Assembly (NCBI GenBank): GCA_003971905.1
Contig: RSEE01000023.1
Span: 124,001 to 188,000 of the forward strand
Origin: Moniliella sp. 'wahieum'
Lineage: Eukaryota; Basidiomycota; Moniliellomycetes; Moniliellales; Moniliellaceae
Direction: 5' to 3'
DNA length: 64,000 bases
In this document: positions 56,592-64,000 of the stretch, piece by piece
Numbering within the stretch: position 1 is the stretch's first letter
Layout of the letters: each line of letters opens with the position of its first letter
The notes under the pieces: model-generated
Told to the model about the DNA's origin: nothing
The model's database searches: none
Seen by the model: the letters and a program-made list of their open reading frames with translations, nothing else
Made by a program: the position numbers and the translations under genes

Positions 56592-56790
56592 GGACTTGTT
56601 TAGGCGTAGCCTTTCTCTGTCGCAGCATCTACTTAAACTTTGTAAATGATATAAGTGCACGGAGGGGGAAATTCCAACCAAGAAGCCTCGGTCAGCATTC
56701 TCAACCTCTTTTGCTGTTTGAACGGTTCGGTTTAGGCGTATAGCATTTCCAAGTCCCAGCCTTAGGGTCTGTCAATGCTATGGATGCGAA
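56592..56790. repeat. Diverged repeat, copies C and B in tandem
   Basis: Copy B (56722-56790) has ACGGTTCGGTTTAGGCGTA, then CAGCCTTAGGGTCTGTCAATG. A weaker copy C (56592-56655) has GGACTTGTTTAGGCGTAGCC and TTTGTAAATGATAT. They lie about 130 bp apart and about 1.35 kb from copy A. Confidence 0.55.
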
Positions 56791-57498
56791 TAGAGAGTGG
56801 CTCATCAGTGATAGTCGGCCTGAGCCAGCGGCCGAGCAACAAGGTGACTTCACAACATTGGATCCCTCAGGGCTCTTCACAGAAGCCAGCAGGGGCCTAC
56901 GTCCCATTCTCATAGTAGTAGGTAGAGGTCCTTGCGAAGAAAGCAAGTTCCATGCTAGTAGGCCGATTCGGCTTCTTCAGTGGTAAGGCTTAAGGGCTTA
57001 GTTATTGGCGTGATGGTATAAGTAAAGAGAGCCACAGTTGCGACCATGAGCGATCTGAAGTCCACAGTAAGTTACATAGATGGTGAAGGAAGAGTTGCTT
57101 AGTCACAGGTGTGAACGATATGATGACCCCAAAAAGTAAGTACCCAAGGAGCGTAACAGAGGCATAGGGAAGCATGTCTAAGAGTATCGAAGGATAGCTG
57201 CGTGCATAATAGGGTCGTTTTGCCACCACAATGCCACCACAATTTAATGATCCACTGGTCCATAATCCCGCCCATGGTGTACAGATAGTAGGCTACCGCA
57301 TTAGTGGGGCAATGTCTTAACCGCCGCGGCCGTGTGGGGCTCGAAACTACTGAGGGCGCAGCCGCAATAACGCCTTCGACTTCAATCGGCATTAGGAGGC
57401 GGGGGTATCGGGATGATGTCGATGATGAGAATTCCTGAAGCCTGAGGGCTTCAGAGAGATGGAGAGGAAGAAAACAGGGGGCGGGGGGGGGGGGCGGG

Positions 57499-58630
57499 TA
57501 ACCGGTAACCGATGACTTGGACCATATAGCATGCGGGGAAGCGGTAGAGGAAGATATAGCTAGTGACCGGTGACGCGTTACGCGTTACGCATCATGTTAG
57601 CGCCTGTTACATGATAGCGCTTAGCGCTCAAGCGTGCTTGGTAGCGCCTAGGTGGTTACTATATCCGACGGTTACTGAGGTTTCCTCCAAATTTGCTATT
57701 TACTCTAGCCCCTAGGGCCACTAGCACCAACCGAACTAAGTGCTAAGTGCTGATCGCGCTGGTCAAGCATGCTTTCCCAACAGGGGGGTGGGGGGTACCG
57801 GGTACCGGTTACCCCGTGTTGCCAGTATGTCTGTCACATGCAGCGTCACACATGTCACACTCTCGGTATGCCCAACAACCCCGTCCGTTGGGGCTTTTTG
57901 GTCTTACAATAGGCCGAGGGAGTGGATACTAGAGAGCTCGCCCCACGGCGGTTGTTGCGCCCGCGTGGCAGGGCGTGGCAAGTGGAGGTGCTCATTAACA
58001 TTGTGGGGGCGATTCGCGTGGGAGCTGGTAACTCCGGTAACTGGTAACTGAATACTGTCTGACTGGGCCCGGTGGACGCTGCAATCCCTCTCCGCTTGCC
58101 TCATCGGTCACTCATCGATGACCATCGATTCTACCAGCAGTTGGCCAAGATGACACCGCTGCAATGGTGAGACATCTCGGCCCGCCGGCGGCCGCCGGCC
58201 CAGGGTCCAGCAAATCCCTCGCTGCGGCAGAGACCACTTTTGAAGGTAGGGTCACGGGTGATCAGTGACCATCACTGACGCGTGACGACGCTTAAAGGTT
58301 TTGAAGCTCTCCATTTCCCACATGTGCCCCTGATCGCCTGGGCGTCGGAGCTACGGTCTGCCATGGCACTGCGCCTTGCCCGGAGGAAGGCGGTTGGGGA
58401 AGCGTACGCATAGGAAAGCTGTAGCTTAACAGTCGGAAGCAGAAGCAAGTCCTGAAGGAGGCAAATGATTAGGCTGGCAGAGGAGGTAGACACGGTTTCC
58501 GAAGAAAACGAAGGAGGATTACCTGATTGCTAACAAGAGGACAGTCACAAAGCGCTACAATGCGAGACACAAGTCGGCCCGTGGGCAGAGTAAGAGATGG
58601 CGCTGACGCGTGACGAGCGACAGTGACTAG
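57499..58630. repeat. Palindromic word clusters
   Basis: GGTAACCGGTAACCG (57499-57513), GTGACGCGTTACGCGTTACGC (57571-57591), AGCGCTTAGCGCTCAAGCG (57617-57635), GGTACCGGGTACCGGTTACC (57793-57812), TGACGCGTGACGACGC (58275-58290) and TGACGCGTGACGAGCGACAG (58603-58622). These are the same word families seen near 1069, 20187, 39480, 39652 and 43470. Confidence 0.65.
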
Positions 58631-60094
58631 TGCCTAGTGACCAACTAGTGGCCTAGTGACACGCGCGCATTACCGAAGACACGCCACGGGGCCAGTGACT
58701 TTGGAATGACTAGTGACTGCCCCGGGGAGGCAGGGGCACATGCAGGGGGCATGCCGGGTGCCGTGGGGCCCCACTTCAGCACAGGCGCCGTGCTTCCTTT
58801 GCTGCTTGGCGCAGCGCGTGAGCAACTGGATCCTCGGAGTCTGTGATTGAGCCCTGATCGATGATCATCGATCATCTATCACGCAGCCATACGCCAGGCC
58901 CCAGCCCACTCAGTTACCCAATAACCAAATGCTGCGCAATGCGGCTCAGCGCCGGAGCAGTGTACCTGGCTGGGCATGGATGGAGAGTGCATCCCTGAAT
59001 CCTGGGGCAGGTGGTTCGAAGTTGGCTGAGCGCGGGCAGGGCTGAGCGGCTGAGCAGCGCTGACCAGTGACTAGTGCGGCCTAGGGCCGCGGATCGAGGC
59101 TAACTGGGTGACCGCGGTGGCTGGGAGCCAGCAACTGGTAACTGTTGCTGGCTGGGTACCTGGGTGCACAGGCTCAGCGGCCAGCACGAGAGTCGAGTAC
59201 GACCGCATACGAAGTATATTGGTACTGACCTGGTGCCGTACCTACTGAACGTTGGACGCTAGACGATGGACGTTGGACGAGCGCAGCCGACGTCTGCGCT
59301 GGGCGGCAGCAGGCGGCAGTTGAGCAGCAGCGGCGGCTAGTGGGGATGCGAAATGCGCGGCCCGCCAGCCAGCACACACACCATCATGCCATGTCGCATG
59401 TCGGCAGCAGCATCGCGTGCCAACAATACTGCCCCCGTGGCTCGGCTGGGCGGCGCAGGCACCGCTGGCACTGCTCGCGCTCCTGTCTCCACGATCCAAT
59501 CCCCCGGCTCTTCCCGCACTGTGCGCATCACACACCAGCCATCACGCATGGCATGTATCAGTGCAAGAGGCGCCAGGAGGAGCCCCAGGGAGCCCCACAC
59601 TTTCTCGCATCTGCGTGGCACTGCGCCGCAGTCTGCCGCACTGCCCGCCTGTGCGTCCCTCCTTTTTCCGTTCGATGTTCGCCGCCGCCCAGACACGCCC
59701 AGACATGGTGTTGCGATGCATGTGCCCCCCAGTGCTGCCACCCCCTGCTCCTCCCCGTGCCCGCACACGCTGCAAGCTCAGAGTGACACCCACCATCCAA
59801 GACCTCAACGTCTCAACGCCTCAACCACTCAGTCCTCCAGTCGCTCCACAGCCACCGAGCCCCCCCCCTCGGCCACCAGCTCACCGGCCACAACTCACGG
59901 GCATCACCGGTCACTCCACGCTGCTAGCCCTTGGCGCTTACTAGCCCCCCCCCCGTCACGCTAGTCGTCATACACGTCATAGCTGTGTAACCATGTAACC
60001 GGTGACCGGTGACCCAACCTGGCCACATTCCCCCGCCACACTCGGCCGGCTCCAGCCACAATCCCACCCGAACAACCCCCCCTCCCTCCCCGGG

Positions 60095-60101
60095 TATAAA
60101 A
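60095..60101 (+). promoter_or_regulatory. TATA box of the DHA1 transporter gene
   Basis: TATAAAA lies 126 bp before the ATG at 60221, followed by a pyrimidine-rich leader. Confidence 0.5.
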
Positions 60102-60220
60102 CCTGACAGTAGTCGTCCTGGTCACTCATCCTTCTCTTACCCTCTTGGCTACTCTTCCGTTCTCCCACCTCTTCCAGTACCCGCATTGTTCTCTTCCATC
60201 CACGCATCCATCACCAGCAC

Positions 60221-61920
60221 ATGACCTTCCAGCCTTTCCCCCGCTCTGGCCTTAAGAAGGCTCAGGCGCAGCCTACCAAGGTATCCACCGCCGACGTCCC
60301 CAGCGACGAAGACTCCAGCGGCGAGGTCAACCTTCCGAAGGGCGCAGTCGACGAGCAAGGCCGCCAGATCATTCACGTTGACTGGGAGCGACCATATGAC
60401 CCCGGCAACCCACAGAACTGGAACAACGGCAAGCGATGGTACCTTACTATTCTCGCCTCAATGTGGGCCTTCACTACCGCCCTTTGTGCGTCGGCGTACT
60501 CACCCCTCGCTGGCCCAATGAGCAAGAAGTACCATGTTGCCAAGGTCGTCATCCTCGTTGGCAATTGCACCCTCCAAAGTTCCAACAGTACTGCCGACAT
60601 GTTCATCACGCCACTCTCTGAGACGGTTGGTCGTGTGCCCTTGTACTGTGTATGTTACTTCCTGCTCTCTTTTTGCTTGTCAGAGACACTAATGCGTATC
60701 CCGCACAATAGGCTTCAGTCATCCTCTACGTGATCCTCTTTATCCCGCAAGCCTTGTCGTACAACGTGGAAGGCCTCCTCATTCCCCGGTTCTTCCAAGG
60801 TATTGCCTGTTCTGCCGGCAACTGCATGGTGGGTGGCTCTGTCGCCGACATGTGGGCCCAGCACGAGCGTGGCATTCCCATGAGTGTGTATCTCTGGTTC
60901 AACTTTATGGGGCAAGCTGTCGCGCCTGTCATCTCCAACGGCATTCTGTCTGCCAAGCCACACTGGGCCTGGAAGTGGACGTTCGGCTATCAAGCCATCC
61001 TCTCCGCCGTGTACGGTTTGATCATGTTCACGACAATCAAAGAAACTCGTGCCAGCGTATTGCTTCGCCGGCGGGTTAAGAAGCTCCAGGCCGAGGCAGA
61101 TGAGCAAGGTCTCGCGGTTCTATACGTTCCCCGCGGCGAGGAGTCGCGTTTGCCCCTCAAGCAAGCTATGCTGCAGTCGTGCACGCGTCCATTCCGCATG
61201 CTCATGTTTGAGCCCATCACGACCGCTTTCTCCATCTGGGCCGCGTTTGCCTGGGGCATGCTTTTCCTGACCTTCAGCTCGGTGGGTGTTGCCTATGGCG
61301 AGGCGTATGGTTGGAACGCTCTTCAGTCGTCCATCATTCTTCTCTCCATTGGCTTGGGTGCTTCCCTTGCTTGGTTGCTGCACTTGCACCAGGAGCATCT
61401 CTTCCAACGTGACCGAGCTCGCGCCAAGGATGGTCGTGTTAAGCCCGAATCGCGTCTGTACTACGGCTGTGTAGGCGGCGTGCTGTACCCGATTGGACTG
61501 TGGTGGTATGCCCGTACTTGCATCAAGACGGTCCACCCCGCCGTCAGCATTGTCGGTTTCGTCATTGCTCAGGGAGGCACGTACCTGATTTACGACTCGA
61601 CATGGGAGTACCTTTCGGACGCGTACGAAATCTACGCATCAAGTGCGCTCGCCGCCTGCTCTTTCCTTCGTAACATGTGGGCTGGTATGTTGAAGATTGC
61701 CACTTGTCCATCTTGCGTGTGTGGATCCGCTGCTAACCTTGACTTTATTCCAGGTGTTTTCCCATTATTTGGAGTGTACGCTTACGGCGGCATGAAGCCG
61801 CAGAACATGACCTCTATCCTTGCCGGTGTGGCAACACTATTGGGTGTTGTGCCCTTCGTGCTGTTCTTCAAGGGCGATGCAATCCGGGCCCGTTCGAAGA
61901 TGGCCACGTCTTGGGTATGA
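60221..61920 (+). CDS. MFS transporter, DHA1 (polyamine/drug:H+ antiporter) type
   Basis: Twelve-helix antiporter of the fungal Tpo/DHA1 group; substrate unknown. A hydrophilic N terminus of about 70 residues carries the family motif WERPYDPGNPQNW before TM1 (WYLTILASMWAFTTALCASA). Exon 1 ends at 60649; intron 60650-60711 (GTATGT, ACTAAT, TAG) joins YC to ASVILYVILF. RFFQGIACSAGNCMVGGSVA (about 60790-60850) is the conserved TM4-5 region. GWNALQSSIILLSIGLG and YLIYDSTWEYLSDAYEIYAS mark the C-terminal half. Intron 61685-61753 (GTATGT to TTCCAG) restores AGVFPLFGVYAYGGM; it is 69 nt with no stop, so an unspliced frame also stays open. The stop is at 61918-61920; about 520 residues. No frame corrections are needed, and it has a good TATA box. 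Confidence 0.92.
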
Positions 61921-62990
61921 GGCGGAGGAGGAGGCGCACGAGAACGTGATGGCTGCGCACGGCACCCCTGGTTCGCATGACGAGAGAAGATGCCCGAATC
62001 TGCACAATAATCTTCAACGTCTCATGATATGTTCCACGTTGCTCCAACTTGGACCCCTTCTACTACACTTCCCGCTGTTATTATCTCTCGTTGTGTTGAT
62101 GCATTGATGCCACGTTACGATCTGTCAACGGTATGCTACGCGCAGTACACTACTCAATACTCGCCTTTCATGGGGCCTTGGCGTTCTAACGTTTCTCGCC
62201 TCCCACCTCACTGCGGGCGATATATCCCTCCCGTCCGATGACTTAGTATCTTTTCCTGTGGCTTTCCCCCATCCCACTCTGTGCTCTCCTCGTGCGTTTT
62301 GGCAGGCTGGCTTGGGCGGTTCGACCTGTCTTGTATTCTGCTCAAAATCAACATTGATGCTCCCACATTTTCAGTCCTTCTGATGCCACATGGTGCAGGG
62401 CATGCATGTAATAGGATAGCTAAGTATACTAGCCAAGCCACCCGCGCGCGCGCGTGCGGTCCCTTTTTCCCTCTCACTCTCCCGCATGTCCTCTCCTTTT
62501 TCTTCGCCGCCACCTCACCTTCCTTCCCTCTCTCTTTCGCTCGACTCGATATTAATCGTACTCGTTGTTCGATAGAGGCTGGGTGTCTCGACGATCGTGT
62601 CCTTCTGCGTCGCTCCACTTGTTACTGCTCCTCGTGGGGTTAGTGGGAGACGATCGGCCATGGTTGGCGTTGTACTGACCACACGGTAACATATTAGTTT
62701 CAAAGATGAAATTCATTTCAAATTGCAGTGGCGCACCTTGGCTTGCCTCCACTCTGCCCCACTTGGGCTTGCCCCAGGATAGTACCAAGAGTCAGCCAAG
62801 CACATCCAACTTCTTAACGTCCCAAGTCGAACCTCCAACCTGTTGCCAGCGCCTCCCTCAGAGTGTAGCGATGACGGCTGCCACTTACAGCACTCCTACG
62901 CCCACCAACAGGCCATTGGACAACCTAGGCGTCTCGCCAAGATCCCCGTAGCCATCTCTCATTTGTTCTCAACCACCAGCGCCACACAGG
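61921..62990. other. Intergenic region before the MPDU1-like gene
   Basis: About 1.07 kb. A GCGCGCGCG run lies near 62441-62450. Open frames (62281-62643, 62706-62951) lack domains. The latter could include a 5' exon or leader of the next gene (ATG at 62872). Confidence 0.4.
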
Positions 62991-64000
62991 TTGACACGAC
63001 CACACCGGCCAATGCGACCGCTACCTCGCACGCAATCTCGACCGCCACTCCTTCGTTCTACACTGCTCCAGTGTATCTGTCACCTCGGTTGCGCCTGCTG
63101 CGTCGGCACTGAAGCCAACACCCATCGCTACCAAGCGGCCCAGGTGGCGCCGAAAGTGCTGCCAGGGTGGCAGTCCGCCCTCCAAGGGCTAACGCACCAC
63201 ATCCCTTTCTTCCTTCGATCCCCGGCCGAGGCGATCATTGGCACGGTGCGGCTTCTTTTCTGACGCTCGGATCTGTTGAGTATCGCTCTGACTGACTCGA
63301 ATGGATTTTTAGGAGTGCTATACGACGTTGATTTACGATGCCGATCTCACTTCAACGTATTGCATCCGGCTGTCGATCTCCAAAGGCCTCGGACTGGGCA
63401 TCGTCGTCTTTGGCTCCATCATGAAGATCCCTCAAATCCTCAAGATTATCAAGGGTCGTTCCGCCCGCGGGATCAGCCTCAGCATGTACGCTCTCGAAGT
63501 GCTGGCATATACCATTAGCTGGCCTACGCTGTGCGCAAGCAGATCCCCTTCAGCACGTATGGGGAAAATGCAAGCTTAACAGTTCAAAGTAAGTCATCCT
63601 CTCCTATGCCCCCCCACGTTTTCTGACAGGCGTCTTGCAGATATGGTGATCACTCTTCTGATCCTTGCCTATGCGCCCATCGCGCCCGGGTCAACGGAGC
63701 AGGCGCGTCGAACACGTGTCCTGGTCTCTGCTGCCTTAATGGCCGCCCTTGCCATCTTGTTCTCCCCCGCCCTGTGTGCGGCAGGTCTACTCTCCTTCCT
63801 TCAAGCGCTCACCATTCCCATCTCCCTCATCAGCAAGGTGCCCCAGATGGTTGAGCTGCACACGCGCAAAGCCCCGGGCCAACTGAGCGCGATCGTTGTC
63901 TTTTCTCAATTGGCCGGAACAATGGCAAGGGTGTTCACCACGGTGACTGAGACCAATGACTCGCTCCTGTTTTGGGGATTTGCGTTGGCTACTGTCTTCA
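62991..64000 (+). CDS. MPDU1/Lec35-like PQ-loop protein, 3' truncated by window
   Basis: ER membrane protein needed for use of dolichol-phosphate mannose and glucose in glycosylation. It has GTECYTTLIYDADLTSTYCI across intron 63246-63312. The first PQ-loop follows, with SISKGLGLGIVVFGSIMKIP and QILKIIKGRSARGISLSMYA (about 63370-63490). IPFSTYGENASLTVQ leads to intron 63589-63640, then NMVITLLILAY. The second PQ-loop reads LTIPISLISKVPQMVELHTR, followed by APGQLSAIVVFSQLAGTMAR and VFTTVTETNDSLLFWGFALA up to the window edge. One missing base near 63520 interrupts TISLAYAV. The N terminus is unclear: the frame containing HIPFFLRSPAEAIIG opens at 62991, but its first 60 residues are not conserved-looking. 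A start near 62872 plus a frame change or intron is possible. Confidence 0.85.

Larger units (their letters stand above)
54520..60220. other. Long gene-poor region, no confident gene
   Basis: About 5.7 kb. Minus frames 55768-56277 (169 codons) and 57002-57392 have mixed composition but no domain. The 59337-59964 interval is open on both strands through base composition. The region has at least two copies of a diverged 67-bp repeat, G runs (57478-57498), and many GATCATCGAT, ACGCGT, GGTAACC and GCTGAGCGC palindromes. I saw no tRNA, rRNA or transposon termini like those at 30552. Confidence 0.5.

Noticed and set aside
59337-59964. ORFs of 143-203 codons on both strands
   Set aside because: All frames are open because of base composition. 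Translations are Ala/Pro/Ser/His-rich and unrelated to any family I know.
1-64000. tRNA, rRNA or CRISPR loci
   Set aside because: I looked for T-arm-like GGTTCRA words, paired stems and regularly spaced repeats. Candidates lacked cloverleaf pairing or lay in coding sequence; the 12-bp arrays have no spacers.

Overview
The window is nuclear DNA of a fungus, most likely a basidiomycete. Evidence: a DASH kinetochore subunit (Dad3, fungus-specific), a Kin4-type kinase with a KA1 tail, Nst1, a DUF1769 protein, a Cys3/MetR-type bZIP factor and trehalose-6-phosphate enzymes. Introns are few and short (52-77 nt), with GT(A/G)NGT donors, CTAAC/CTAAT-like branch sites and CAG/TAG acceptors. Placement below Fungi is inference from protein style; no rRNA or mitochondrial marker is present.

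Layout. 1-5047: gene-poor, short repeats. 5048-7795: convergent pair, bZIP (+) and PHYHD1-like oxygenase (-). 9182-10594: B-type cyclin (+). 11038-13738: Nst1 (-). 14442-17290: a doubtful small ORF (-) divergent from COG7 (+). 18013-18865: GNAT acetyltransferase (+). 20941-24382: Kin4-like kinase (+). 25209-26105: two small uncertain ORFs, each behind a TATA box. 27442-29346: secreted S10 serine carboxypeptidase (+). 29503-35526: transposon island. 35889-37961: Dal5/ACS-type MFS transporter (-). 39967-43192: DUF1769 protein (-), divergent from DAD3 (43689-44167, +). 44730-45323: Gly/Tyr/Gln-rich protein (-), divergent from MSH6 (46444-49797, +). 50274-54519: Tps2/Tsl1-type trehalose protein (-). 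54520-60220: a 5.7-kb gene-poor stretch with palindromes and a diverged repeat. 60221-61920: DHA1-type MFS transporter (+). About 62991 to the edge: MPDU1/Lec35-like PQ-loop protein (+), cut by the window.

Two points matter most. First, 30552-35519 is bounded by 59-bp inverted repeats (3 mismatches) flanked by a perfect 7-bp duplication, GATCATG. Just inside each end lie 12-bp-period arrays. This is an apparent DNA transposon with no transposase I can name; a diverged copy of its left end lies 1 kb upstream. Second, nearly every conserved gene is interrupted by single-base frame changes, several next to homopolymers. I read most as base-level sequence errors, not pseudogenes, so protein ends and lengths are approximate.

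The genes are ordinary fungal housekeeping functions (mitosis: cyclin B, Kin4, Dad3; mismatch repair: Msh6; Golgi/ER: Cog7, Mpdu1; stress: trehalose enzyme, Nst1; transport: two MFS proteins). I see no biosynthetic cluster.
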